Below, in pieces: positions 35,774 to 44,453 of a DNA stretch of 64,000 nt (position 1 is the stretch's first letter; every line of letters starts with the position of its first letter). Position numbers and translations under genes: made by a program. The notes beneath the pieces were generated by a model. It did no database searches and was not told where the DNA came from. It saw nothing but the letters and a program-made list of their open reading frames with translations. This DNA is from CAVOGJ01 sp963695405 (lineage in GTDB: Bacteria > Planctomycetota > Planctomycetia > Pirellulales > Pirellulaceae). Location of the stretch: contig CAVOGJ010000003.1 in NCBI GenBank assembly GCA_963695405.1, forward strand, positions 1 through 64,000, read 5' to 3'.

Positions 35774-36853
35774 GTGAAGCAAGTATTCGTTCGATTGGCA
35801 GCGATGATGGTCGTCGTGGGCCTCGGCGTCGGTACCGCCCAAGCTGGTTGGGGGTGGTTTGGTCATGGCGGTAGCTACGGCAGCTATGGCGGCAGTTTCG
35901 GCGGCAGCTGGGGATCCTATGGCGGCAGCGGGGGGTCCTATGGCGGCAGCTGGGGATCCTATGGCGGCAGCTGGGGATCCTATGGCGGCAGCTGGGGGTC
36001 CTATGGCGGTGGATGGGGTGGCTATCATCGGCGTGGATTGTTTGTACGCCATCACGTCCGACCAATTCGCACGGCCTACTACGGATGCGGCGGTTCTTAC
36101 GGCAGCTACGGCTCGTACGGCTACCGAACCTATCGCTATGTGCGCCCGGTCACTTATGCGACCCTCGGCTGCGGTTGCGTGGGCAGCTGTTCTTGCGGCT
36201 GTTACGACGATTGCGGTTGTGGCACCGTGGGCGGCAGTGTGATGGATGGAACGATCATCGAGGATGGCACGGTAGAAAGCCCGACCGTCGAAGACGGTGC
36301 GATGACTCAGGGCGGGTGCCCAGGATGCGTCACATCCAACGATGCCACGATCGAGCAGGACGCGGCGTTGCTGGCAGTTCAGGTGCCGGCCGAGGCAGAC
36401 ATTTTTGTCAACGGCTACAAGACGAGGAGCACGGGAGAATTCCGTAGCTTCTTGTCCTCCGGTCTACGCTCTGGTCAGTCGTATACTTATGAGGTTCGCG
36501 CCGAAGCGAACGGCCACTCGCAAACCAAGGTGGTCTCGGTTCAGACGGGACAGCGAGCCGCGCTCGCATTCGATTTCGCTGGCGAGGCGGGAACGGAGAC
36601 CATGCTGACGCTGCATGTGCCAGAGGATGCTACGGTTACATTGGCTGGCACGGAGACTAAGCAAACCGGTGCGACACGCAAGTACAGCACCAGTCGCTTG
36701 TCCCCCGGTCAAACGTGGGATGACTATGTGGTCAGCGTCACCGTGCAGCAAAACGGGCAAAGCGTCACGAAAGAGCAACGGATATCGCTCGCAGCTGGCG
36801 AAAATCACGAAATGCGAATTGACTTTACGGATACGGCCGTGGCGGCCCGCTAG
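35774..36853 (+). CDS. Secreted protein with two TIGR03000 domains and Gly-Ser-Tyr-Trp repeats
   Basis: A 359-residue protein starting at GTG 35774 after GAGGAGAATCCC. A Sec signal peptide (MKQVFVRLAAMMVVVGLGVGTAQA) is followed by a repeat region (about 25-85) built from SYGGSWG units, then a Cys-rich stretch (CGCVGSCSCGCYDDCGCG). The C-terminal half has two copies of the planctomycete-specific TIGR03000 domain: VQVPAEADIFVNGYKTRSTG...RAALAFDF at about 195-275 and LHVPEDATVTLAGTETKQTG...HEMRIDF at about 280-352. A weak sigma70-like pair (TTGAAT at 35651, TATGCT at 35673, spacing 16) lies upstream, and a strong terminator follows. Probably a cell-surface structural protein. Confidence 0.88.
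   Translation: MKQVFVRLAAMMVVVGLGVGTAQAGWGWFGHGGSYGSYGGSFGGSWGSYGGSGGSYGGSWGSYGGSWGSYGGSWGSYGGGWGGYHRRGLFVRHHVRPIRTAYYGCGGSYGSYGSYGYRTYRYVRPVTYATLGCGCVGSCSCGCYDDCGCGTVGGSVMDGTIIEDGTVESPTVEDGAMTQGGCPGCVTSNDATIEQDAALLAVQVPAEADIFVNGYKTRSTGEFRSFLSSGLRSGQSYTYEVRAEANGHSQTKVVSVQTGQRAALAFDFAGEAGTETMLTLHVPEDATVTLAGTETKQTGATRKYSTSRLSPGQTWDDYVVSVTVQQNGQSVTKEQRISLAAGENHEMRIDFTDTAVAAR
35912..36016 (+). repeat. Five tandem copies of a 21-bp coding repeat
   Basis: Units start at 35912, 35933, 35954, 35975 and 35996 with consensus GG(A/G)TCCTATGGCGGCAGCTGG, encoding SYGGSWG. Units 3 and 4 are identical at the DNA level, which indicates recent duplication. The last unit is diverged. Confidence 0.85.
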
Positions 36854-36890
36854 TCGGACTGCCGGCACGTTTCCGGGTTTTCCGCTTCTC

Positions 36891-36921
36891 ACCCCCGCAC
36901 ACCATTGTGCGGGGGTTTTTT
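36891..36921 (+). terminator. Strong rho-independent terminator
   Basis: Stem ACCCCCGCAC (36891-36900) / GTGCGGGGGT (36907-36916), loop ACCATT, followed by a run of six Ts. It ends the TIGR03000-protein transcript. Confidence 0.9.
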
Positions 36922-36997
36922 AATGGTCTTGCCAGTCCGACGGCCAGCGAGCATCCTGGAGAGACGCGGGGAATTGGCGGAACTCAAGGGTAGGCAA

Positions 36998-37678
36998 ATG
37001 ACGAACGGGGCAAGGAGGGAAGCGACGGGCGGTTGGTCGCCCTCCCGGCGCGCGTTGGTCAGTCTGCTGGTCACGCTGCACTTGCTGGCTGTCTTCACCG
37101 CTCCTTGGGCCGACCCGCCACCGTCGAGTGAATTGGCGCGTGCCGTGGCCGAGTGGTTTCGGCCCTATGCTCAGTTCATGTGCCTGAATAATGGCTATCG
37201 TTTCTTTGCTCCCGATCCGGGGCCCAGTCATCTCATCCGCTACGAACTGATCGGGTCGGACGGGATCCTTGGAGAAGACCGCTTTCCCGATCGCGATGCA
37301 CAATGGCCGCGGCTCTACTACCATCGGCACCTGATGCTGGCGGAAATGACGCATCAAATTGCTGCCGCTGTACCGGAGGTTCCGGCGGGCACCCGGCTGG
37401 AGCAGATCATGTCACCACGGGAGAAGGCCGAGTATCGCGAGCAGCAACAGCGGGCCAGGGTGATCCAGCAATCGATAGCCGACTATCTCCTTTCTCAAAA
37501 TCCGGCGGCGACATCCGTTCGTTTGTATGTCCAGACGCATGCGATCCCGACTCCGTTCGACGTCCAGCGGGGAATGCGTCTCACCGACCCGCGACTGTAC
37601 GAGGAACGATTGTTGGGCGAATTCTCACGTTCAAACGTACGTCTCTCACCGGGTCGGGAACGCCGGAAGGTATCATGA
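36998..37678 (+). CDS. Membrane-anchored partner of HTTM protein, unknown function
   Basis: A 226-residue protein. One N-terminal membrane segment (RRALVSLLVTLHLLAVFTAPW, residues about 17-37) is followed by a soluble domain with the distinctive FRPYAQFMCLNNGYRFFAPDPG, PRLYYHRHLMLAEM and a charged helical C-terminal part. AAGGGTAGG precedes the ATG at 36998; the frame extends upstream into the terminator, so the internal ATG is chosen. Its TGA overlaps the ATG of the HTTM gene (ATGA), implying tight co-translation. No named family; functional link to the HTTM protein inferred. Confidence 0.75.
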   Translation: MTNGARREATGGWSPSRRALVSLLVTLHLLAVFTAPWADPPPSSELARAVAEWFRPYAQFMCLNNGYRFFAPDPGPSHLIRYELIGSDGILGEDRFPDRDAQWPRLYYHRHLMLAEMTHQIAAAVPEVPAGTRLEQIMSPREKAEYREQQQRARVIQQSIADYLLSQNPAATSVRLYVQTHAIPTPFDVQRGMRLTDPRLYEERLLGEFSRSNVRLSPGRERRKVS

Positions 37679-38643
37679 AGTTACTGGCTGCGTATCTCCG
37701 CGAGTTGGTAACATCTGCCACGGGCGGGTGGAACCGCTTCTGGTTCACACCACAAGATCCTGCGACGTTGTCGTTGATCCGCGTTCTGGCTGGCCTGATG
37801 TTGCTCTATACGCATCTTGTCTGGACCATCGATTTCGCCGGCTTCTTTGGCGAACACGGCCGCATCTCGACCGAATTTGCTCAATCCTTTCACGACCCGC
37901 TGGGGATGGGCCATTTTGCGTGGAGTCTCTGGTTCTGGATAAAGTCCGCGAGCTTGCAACCGTGGTTTCATCTTGGTGGCTTAGCCATTTTTTTGTTACT
38001 GACGGTTGGTTTTCAATCACGCATCATGGCGGTGCTGGCCTTTCTGCTCACGATTTCCTACGTGCATCGGGCGCCGGGAGTCCTATTTGGACTCGACCAG
38101 ATCAACACGATGCTTGCCATGTATCTGATGGTAGGCCCTTGTGGTGCCCGCTATTCGGTGGATGCATGGCGAGCGGCGGGGCAGGGGAGGGCAGTCACGC
38201 CCAGTGTTACGGCTAACCTGGCCATCCGCTTATTGCAGCTGCATCTTTGCGTGGTCTATCTGTTCGCGGCACTTGGCAAATTGCAGGGTGTCACCTGGTG
38301 GGAAGGTACTGCGATGTGGTTGGCCTTGGCCAACTATGAGTATCAGTCGCTTGATATGACATGGATCTGGCCGTATCGAAAATGCATCAACGCGCTCAGC
38401 CAGTTTACGGTCTTGTGGGAGTTAACCTATCCCGCGCTGATCTGGCCGCGGCTGACGCGGCCTCTCGTATTGGCGCTGGCCGTGCCGTTGCACCTCGGAA
38501 TCGCTTGTTGCATGGGTATGATGACGTTTGGGTTGGTGATGCTGATCGCCAACCTGGCCTTCGTGCCTCCGCAGTTGGTAAGAGATTTCCTCGATTGGTT
38601 CCCATCGCCGTTTGCCAACGTCCGCCAGGGGGAAGCGCGTTGA
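37675..38643 (+). CDS. HTTM-domain polytopic membrane protein
   Basis: A 322-residue membrane protein with about seven hydrophobic segments, resembling the HTTM family that includes the membrane part of vitamin K-dependent gamma-carboxylase. Visible HTTM features: an N-terminal WFTPQDPATLSLIRVLAG, LFGLDQINTMLAMYLMVGPCGARYSVD, and QLHLCVVYLFAALGKLQGVTWWEGTAMW (in short: HLCVVYLFAALGKL). Known: bacterial HTTM proteins are mostly uncharacterised. It starts inside the stop of the preceding gene (ATGA), so the two form a unit. Confidence 0.8.
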   Translation: MKLLAAYLRELVTSATGGWNRFWFTPQDPATLSLIRVLAGLMLLYTHLVWTIDFAGFFGEHGRISTEFAQSFHDPLGMGHFAWSLWFWIKSASLQPWFHLGGLAIFLLLTVGFQSRIMAVLAFLLTISYVHRAPGVLFGLDQINTMLAMYLMVGPCGARYSVDAWRAAGQGRAVTPSVTANLAIRLLQLHLCVVYLFAALGKLQGVTWWEGTAMWLALANYEYQSLDMTWIWPYRKCINALSQFTVLWELTYPALIWPRLTRPLVLALAVPLHLGIACCMGMMTFGLVMLIANLAFVPPQLVRDFLDWFPSPFANVRQGEAR

Positions 38644-38668
38644 GGTTGGCGGTGAGTCGGCGTATACT
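38640..38668 (+). promoter_or_regulatory. Sigma70-like promoter of asd
   Basis: TTGAGG (38640-38645), a 17-base spacer and TATACT (38663-38668), 24 bases before the asd ATG. The -35 overlaps the stop codon of the HTTM gene, so asd can have its own transcript. Called from pattern only. Confidence 0.4.
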
Positions 38669-38691
38669 GCGGCGTTTGTGAGGGAATAGCC

Positions 38692-39807
38692 ATGAAACAA
38701 GTCGGATTGGTCGGTTGGCGGGGAATGGTGGGTTCGGTGCTCCTGCAGCGGATGCAGGCCGCCGATGACTTTTCGCGTCTCGCCGCCACCTTCTTCACCA
38801 CGTCCCAGGTGGGCCAACCGGCTCCGTTGCCGGAAGTCGCCACGCATTTAACGCTCAAGGACGCACGTGACATTCGACAATTGGCCGACATGGACATCAT
38901 CGTGACCTGCCAAGGTGGCGACTATACTAAATCGATCTATCCAGAACTGCGGCGAGCCGGCTGGACCGGCTTTTGGATCGATGCCGCATCGGCGCTCCGC
39001 ATGCAGGAAGACGCCGTGATCATCTTGGATCCCGTGAATCGAGCGGTGATCGACGCTTCGCTTGAAAGAGGACTCCGGACGTTTGTGGGCGGCAACTGCA
39101 CGGTATCACTGATGCTCATGGCACTCGGCGGACTGTTTCAGCACGATGTGGTCGAGTGGCTATGCTCGCAAACCTACCAGGCCGCCTCCGGAGCAGGGGC
39201 ACAACATATGCGTGAATTGCTGGTTCAGATGGGTCAATTGCACGATTGCGTCGCCGAACAACTGCCCGCTGCCGCCAATCCCATCCTGGCCATCGACCAG
39301 CAGGTTACAGATTACATGCGGAGTGAGAAATTGACGAAGACGCAGTTCCAAGCCGCCTTGGCGGGCAATCTGCTTCCCTGGATCGATAGCGAACTGGAAA
39401 ATGGACAGAGTCGCGAAGAATGGAAGGGACAAGTCGAAACAAACAAGATTCTGGGACGCAGCCAGCGACCCATTCCCGTCGACGGCACCTGCGTGCGCAT
39501 CAGTTCGCTCCGCTGCCATAGCCAGGCCTTACTTGTCAAACTCACACGAGACATTCCTATCGGTGACGTCACGGAAATGCTGGCCTCCCACAACGACTGG
39601 GTGCGGATCGTTCCGAACGAAAAACAGGCGACGCTGTCCCAGTTGACGCCGGCGGCCGTGGCGGGCACGCTCGACATTCCGATCGGTCGCCTGCGAAAAC
39701 TCAGTATGGGAGGCGAATACCTCAACGCTTTTACCGTGGGTGACCAATTGCTGTGGGGAGCGGCCGAGCCGCTGCGTCGAATGCTCCGTATCTTGCTCGA
39801 AGACTAG
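38692..39807 (+). CDS. asd: Aspartate-semialdehyde dehydrogenase
   Basis: A 371-residue NADP enzyme that reduces aspartyl phosphate to the semialdehyde for lysine, threonine, methionine and diaminopimelate synthesis. It is of the enterobacterial type: QVGLVGWRGMVGSVLLQRM (NADP loop), GGNCTVSLML with the active-site Cys, SGAGAQHMREL, and VDGTCVRISSLRCHSQA with the conserved histidine. AGGGAAT precedes the ATG. truA follows 46 bases later. Confidence 0.95.
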   Translation: MKQVGLVGWRGMVGSVLLQRMQAADDFSRLAATFFTTSQVGQPAPLPEVATHLTLKDARDIRQLADMDIIVTCQGGDYTKSIYPELRRAGWTGFWIDAASALRMQEDAVIILDPVNRAVIDASLERGLRTFVGGNCTVSLMLMALGGLFQHDVVEWLCSQTYQAASGAGAQHMRELLVQMGQLHDCVAEQLPAAANPILAIDQQVTDYMRSEKLTKTQFQAALAGNLLPWIDSELENGQSREEWKGQVETNKILGRSQRPIPVDGTCVRISSLRCHSQALLVKLTRDIPIGDVTEMLASHNDWVRIVPNEKQATLSQLTPAAVAGTLDIPIGRLRKLSMGGEYLNAFTVGDQLLWGAAEPLRRMLRILLED

Positions 39808-39853
39808 GCGAGCCGGCTCGCAGCTGACCTTCCGCGGAATATCCCAGTGTGCC

Positions 39854-40612
39854 ATGCCTCTGCAGTCCCTCAAACTGACGATCAGCTATGATGGCACTCA
39901 CTATTGCGGCTGGCAGATACAACCCAATGGGCCCACCATTCAGCAAGCCATCGAGAGGGCCTTCGCTCAGATTTTCGGCGAACGGATTGCGATCACGGCC
40001 AGCGGCCGAACGGATGCGGGAGTTCATGCCAGCGGCCAGGTCGCGAGTTGTGAGGTGAAGACGGAGCTTTCCTGTGAGCGGATCTGCCGTGCGCTGAACG
40101 GAAATCTGCCCCTTGACATCCGTGTGTTGGCTGTCGAGCAGGCGCCTCCTGGCTTTCACGCGATTCGCGACGCGGTGCGCAAGCGGTATCGTTACTGCTT
40201 GGAAGATACGCCCATCCACAACGTTTTCCGCCGACACTACGTGTGGCATGTCAGGGCAGGGCGGTTGGATGTGGCGACCATGCAGCAGGCAGCCTCGACG
40301 CTCGTCGGGACACACGACTTTCGCAGCTTTCAAGCCGCGGGTTCGGATCGTAAGACAACCATTCGCACGATCTTCGCATTGGACGTCCAGCGGGACGTGA
40401 GGCCGGGGGGCGAAATCATCCTGGAAATCGAGGCCGATGGCTTTCTCTATAACATGGTCCGCAACATCGTGGGGACGTTGGTCGAAATTGGGCTCGGCAA
40501 CCAAAGTGTCCACTGGATCGAGGAGGTGCTGGCCGCGCGAGATCGCAAGAAGGCCGGTCGCACGGCGCCACCCGAAGGACTGCAACTACTGCACGTCACC
40601 TACGCCTCGTAG
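39854..40612 (+). CDS. truA: tRNA pseudouridine synthase A
   Basis: A 252-residue enzyme that converts U38-U40 in the anticodon arm to pseudouridine. The catalytic Asp is in SGRTDAGVHASGQV. LTISYDGTHYCGWQIQ is at the N-terminus, and GFLYNMVRNIVGTLVEIG is the conserved C-terminal motif. The frame is open upstream over asd; the ATG at 39854 opens MPLQSLKLTISYDG, the usual start. Co-directional with asd. Confidence 0.94.
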   Translation: MPLQSLKLTISYDGTHYCGWQIQPNGPTIQQAIERAFAQIFGERIAITASGRTDAGVHASGQVASCEVKTELSCERICRALNGNLPLDIRVLAVEQAPPGFHAIRDAVRKRYRYCLEDTPIHNVFRRHYVWHVRAGRLDVATMQQAASTLVGTHDFRSFQAAGSDRKTTIRTIFALDVQRDVRPGGEIILEIEADGFLYNMVRNIVGTLVEIGLGNQSVHWIEEVLAARDRKKAGRTAPPEGLQLLHVTYAS

Positions 40613-40718
40613 GGCAGAAACGAAGGGGGACGCCCCGGCGATCTTTTAGCTCCGCCGCGATTGTTATAGACTGGACTCGCGGGCAGCGGGCGAATCAAGA
40701 AACGGAAAGAACCTTGGC

Positions 40719-41564
40719 GTGGATCACATCGGCCCCTATCGGTTGCTGAAGCTCATTCGCGCTGGCGGCACGACGCACGTTTGGGAAGCCATGGACCCGG
40801 TCGAGCACCAGCGGGTAGCCCTCAAGTCACTCCAGCCCGATTATCGGAACGATAAAACCGAGATTGCCTCGCTACGCCACGAGTTTGCGGTGGGACGTAC
40901 TCTGCATCATCCCAACGTGAACAGCGTGCGGGATTTCAACATCGTCCGCGGCATTCCGTTCGTGGTCATGGACTATTTCAACGCCCCGAATCTCAAGCAG
41001 TCGATTCGACAAAATCCGGAACAAATCAAGGAAAATCTGGAATCGATCGTGCGGCAGATGGCAGCGGGACTGGACCATTTGCATGAGCAGGGGTGGTTGC
41101 ACCGGGATATCAAGCCGGACAATTATCTGATCGGCGACCAGTCCGACGTGCGTCTGATTGATTTTGCCATCTGTCAGAAAATCAAGAAGAAGTCCGCCCT
41201 CGGAGCTCTCTTCGGTGGCAAGACAAAGAACATCATGGGGACCCGCAGCTATATGTCGCCGGAGCAGATCCGAGGCGAGCACCTGGATCCCTACTCGGAT
41301 ATTTACAGTCTGGCGTGCGTCATCTTTGAACTGTGTTGCGGCAGGGCACCCTTCACGGGTTCCACGGCCGACGAGCTGTTGACCAAGCATTTGCGATCGG
41401 CGCCCCCGTCGATCGCCAGCATCAACCGGGATATCTCACCGGAATTCTCGCGATTGGTCGTGAGCATGATGGCCAAAGACCCGGCGCAGCGACCGCAAAG
41501 CATCTCCGAATTTCTCGAGCAGCTGGACAAAATCCGTATGTTCACGGCGGCCAAACGCGTCTAG
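40719..41564 (+). CDS. Soluble Hanks-type Ser/Thr protein kinase
   Basis: A 281-residue kinase consisting of the catalytic domain only, without a membrane anchor or sensor domain. Visible: the N-lobe with VALKSL (ATP-binding Lys), LHRDIKPDNYLIG (catalytic loop), LIDFAICQ in place of the usual DFG, GTRSYMSPEQIRGEHLDPYSDIYSL (APE-type and subdomain IX; key part MSPEQ and DIYSL), and the C-lobe Arg in DPAQRPQS. DFA keeps the metal-binding Asp, so activity is likely. The glycine loop (LIRAGGTTHVWEA) is short. Start is GTG 40719. It lies 62 bases upstream of accA; no link between them is evident. Confidence 0.88.
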   Translation: MDHIGPYRLLKLIRAGGTTHVWEAMDPVEHQRVALKSLQPDYRNDKTEIASLRHEFAVGRTLHHPNVNSVRDFNIVRGIPFVVMDYFNAPNLKQSIRQNPEQIKENLESIVRQMAAGLDHLHEQGWLHRDIKPDNYLIGDQSDVRLIDFAICQKIKKKSALGALFGGKTKNIMGTRSYMSPEQIRGEHLDPYSDIYSLACVIFELCCGRAPFTGSTADELLTKHLRSAPPSIASINRDISPEFSRLVVSMMAKDPAQRPQSISEFLEQLDKIRMFTAAKRV

Positions 41565-41626
41565 CTTTATGGCATCCGCATGCGGTGCGGGCCGGAACCA
41601 CAGCGATTCTTCTTCACGGAGGCACT

Positions 41627-42591
41627 ATGCAAAAAGGCAACCATGGGCTCGAGTTCGAAAATCCCATTCATGAACTCGAAGTGAAGATCGAAGCGTTGCA
41701 GCGCCAGAATGATCTCGGCAATGAGGAGCAGTTGCGGCAACTGCAGCAAGAGCTATCTGCCACCACGCGCCACATTTACCAGCACCTGACCCCTTGGCAG
41801 GAGGTCCGCGTGGCCCGCCATCCGGATCGCCCCCATACGAGTGACTACCTGTCCCTCGTCTTCGACGAGTTTGTCGAACTGCATGGCGACAAATTGTTTG
41901 GGGATGACCGAGCCATGTTGACCGGTTTTGCCAAGCTGGGCAGTCACAAGGTCATGGTGATTGGTCACCAGAAGGGGCGGACGATCAAAGAACGATCAGA
42001 GTGCTATTTTGGTTGCGCCCATCCGGAAGGCTACCGGAAGGCACTAGCCAAAATGCAGCTGGCCGCCAAGTACCATGTGCCCGTCATTTGCCTGATCGAT
42101 ACGCCAGGCGCCTATCCGGGGGTCGGCGCGGAGGAACGGGGGCAAAGCCAGGCGATTGCGGAAAACATGTTCGAAATGTCACGCATTCCAACGCCGATTA
42201 TCTGCGTCGTGATTGGGGAAGGCGGGAGTGGCGGCGCTTTGGGCGTCGGCGTGGGTGATCGTATCGCCATGCTCGAGCATGCCTATTATTCGGTAATCAG
42301 CCCGGAGGGATGCGCTGGGATCCTTTGGAAGAGCCACAAATTTGCGGAACAAGCAGCCCAGGCATTGCGGTTTACCTCGGCCGATTTATTGGAACTGGGC
42401 GTTGTCGACGAGGTGATTCCCGAGCCGCTGGGGGAGCGCACCGTGATCACCATCAAATGGCGGGATTCCTGAAGCGATTCCTGCTGACCTCGCTGCGGGA
42501 ATTGGCCGACATCCCGGTCGACGCGATGCTCGACGCGCGTTACGACAAATTCCGCCAGATCGGCGTCTTTCTCGAGGAAGCCGAAAGCTGA
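41627..42591 (+). CDS. accA: Acetyl-CoA carboxylase carboxyltransferase subunit alpha, frameshifted
   Basis: Subunit of the carboxyltransferase half of acetyl-CoA carboxylase, which makes malonyl-CoA. The main frame (41627-42472) has LEFENPIHELEVKIEAL, RPHTSDYLSLVFDEFVELHGD, CLIDTPGAYPGVGAEERGQ, GEGGSGGALG and YSVISPEGCAGILWK, all AccA signatures. After VVDEVIPEPLG, the expected GAHRD continues in another frame to 42591 and ends FRQIGVFLEEAES. Adding one G to the five-G run at 42430-42434 restores a 321-residue protein, the family's normal length. GGAGG precedes the ATG. AccA is normally essential, so a sequencing error is likely. Confidence 0.92.
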
Positions 42592-42988
42592 CCCCCGCGC
42601 CTGGCGAAAGAACGCCGGCCGTCGCGACTCGACCATCGGGCGCGGCGGGCCGCTGGCGAGGAGGGAGCGTACCGGGCATTACCTGATTTTTCTGCAGCCC
42701 GCCCCAACGTCCGATAATGTTTCTTATGTTCGGTTTGAGTGACCGTTTTCCGGGCGATTCCCGCTTTTTCCGTTCCGCGGCCGGCGGCGGCCGGCTCCAC
42801 AGCCCCCGGCCAACCCGCGATCCCCAGCCGCACGCCCCGTCTCCGGCGAGCCGGTTTCTCACGCACTCCCACCCGCCCTTGGATTCGCTCGATCCCCCGT
42901 CGTCCGTCGTCCCTCGGCCGCCCCCGCGTGGTCGGCTATAATCCCGACTCGCCCCCCAACCACCACCCGCATTCCGAGGTCTCCACCC
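42592..42988. other. GC-rich intergenic region
   Basis: About 400 bases, rich in C, with no supported gene. A TATAAT hexamer occurs at 42939-42944, about 45 bases before the MOSC gene, but no convincing -35 accompanies it. Confidence 0.4.
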
Positions 42989-43437
42989 GTGTTTCAGGGC
43001 CGACTGCTCGCCATCCGGATCGCCGCCACGTCCGGCCAACCGACCGCATCGGTGGCACAGGTGCTGGCCCTGGACGCCCAAGGCCTGGCGGGCGACCGGT
43101 ACGCCGCTCAGGCCGTTCCTCAGCCGCTGGCCGCCGTCACGCTCATCGAACAAGAATCGCTCACCGCCGTGGCCCGAGATGCGGGACTCGCTGTCGATCA
43201 CGCCATGACCCGCCGAAATCTGCTCACCCAAGGCGTCCCGCTCAACCACCTGGTGGGCCGTGATTTCCTGGTCGGCGAGGTTCGACTGCACGGCGTCGAA
43301 CTGTGCGAACCGTGTGGCTATCTGGAACGCAAAACCGTGCCAGGCATTACCAAGGCCCTCATCCATCGTGGCGGACTGCGCGCAAAATCGTGCAGGGCGG
43401 CACAATCGCTGTCGGCGATGCCATCCGACCGGCCTGA
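42989..43437 (+). CDS. MOSC-domain protein, frameshifted near the end
   Basis: A MOSC (MoCo sulfurase C-terminal) domain protein of about 149 residues once restored. Visible: QGLAGDRYAA, VTLIEQESL, TRRNLLTQGVPLNHLVGRDF and LCEPCGYLERKTVPG with the conserved Cys. Known: MOSC domains bind molybdenum cofactor or transfer sulfur. After GLRAK the expected IVQGGTIAVGDAIRPA is in another frame; adding one A to the run at 43384-43387 restores it and ends the gene at 43437. Unrepaired, the frame runs on to 43963 antisense to the CvpA-like gene. GTG start at 42989. Confidence 0.85.
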
Positions 43438-43471
43438 AGGGCTGCGTCCGCTGGCGCCAGGTACCCCCAGC

Positions 43472-44212
43472 CTAGAACCGCCGTTCGTCCCCGCTCGTGG
43501 CTCGCCAGTCGTCTTGCGTCCCACTTTGCCAGGGTGTCGCACCCGGAGGCAAATAGCCCGGATCGCGGCTGGGAGGATAGAGCGATCCGCCCGCCGTCCC
43601 GCCGGGCGGTCCGCCATAGCTGGGCGGCATTGGTGTGTCGTAGGACGACGGGCGACCCGGCGGCCCATAGCCGCCGACGGGCGGATAGCCGTCCGGGGGC
43701 AACCCTTCGATACCCATCTCGAAACGAGCCAGGTAAGGCGCAATCAACCCATGGAAATCGGTCGGAATCATCGGTTCGATGACTCCGAGGAATTGAGCCA
43801 CCGCGTACGCCGATTTCGAGCGAATAATCGCCTCACTTTGCCCGCCCAGCAGCGAGTACGCGCCGACCGTCAGAATGCTGGCAATCAAGAACCCCTTGGC
43901 CGCACCCAGCACGGCGCCCATTTGGTAGTCGAACTCACCCAGCTTCATCGCCTCGATCGATGAGCGAATCTGGCGAAACACAATCCAAATCACAAAGGCT
44001 GTGCCCATGAACAGCACGATCGAGGCGGCCCACATGTTCAGGGGTGGAGCCAGATTGATTTTCGGCGCCAGCGCCGGTTGATATCGCATGGCCACCAGGG
44101 AACTGACAACCAGTGACACGATCGACGCCACTTGGTTGGAGAGCCCCTTGCGCCAGCCGTAAAAGGCGGTGGCGAGGACAATCAGCAGAAAAATTGTGTC
44201 GTAGGCTTGCAT
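43472..44212 (-). CDS. CvpA-family membrane protein with Pro/Gly-rich tail
   Basis: A 246-residue protein. About four membrane segments lie in the first 130 residues (MQAYDTIFLLIVLATAFYG, VASIVSLVVSSLVAM, MWAASIVLFMGTAFVIWIVF, GFLIASILTVGAYSLLGG), in the layout of CvpA, a protein linked to colicin V production and envelope homeostasis. The C-terminal 85 residues are rich in Pro, Gly, Ser and Tyr (GGYGPPGRPSSYDTPMPPSY) and unlike standard CvpA. Convergent with the MOSC gene, 34 bases apart. Confidence 0.8.
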   Translation of the reverse strand: MQAYDTIFLLIVLATAFYGWRKGLSNQVASIVSLVVSSLVAMRYQPALAPKINLAPPLNMWAASIVLFMGTAFVIWIVFRQIRSSIEAMKLGEFDYQMGAVLGAAKGFLIASILTVGAYSLLGGQSEAIIRSKSAYAVAQFLGVIEPMIPTDFHGLIAPYLARFEMGIEGLPPDGYPPVGGYGPPGRPSSYDTPMPPSYGGPPGGTAGGSLYPPSRDPGYLPPGATPWQSGTQDDWRATSGDERRF

Positions 44213-44453
44213 CTTTCGATCTCAATCGCACTGTCCAAACCGGCCGCCCGGCTAACCTGGCAACGCAGCTCGTTTCTGAGGTCGCCTGGTGACGAAACGG
44301 TCTCGGCGGCACTTCTTCGAATCTCGATGGACACAGGTTATCCGCCGTCGTCCCGACGGCCTACAGCAGCCGGGCGGGCGGCCATTTCTACTCGACTTTT
44401 CGCTGCCGGCACCGCCAGGCCCTCCCCTGCCCCGCTCAGCAGAAAATTTTCCG

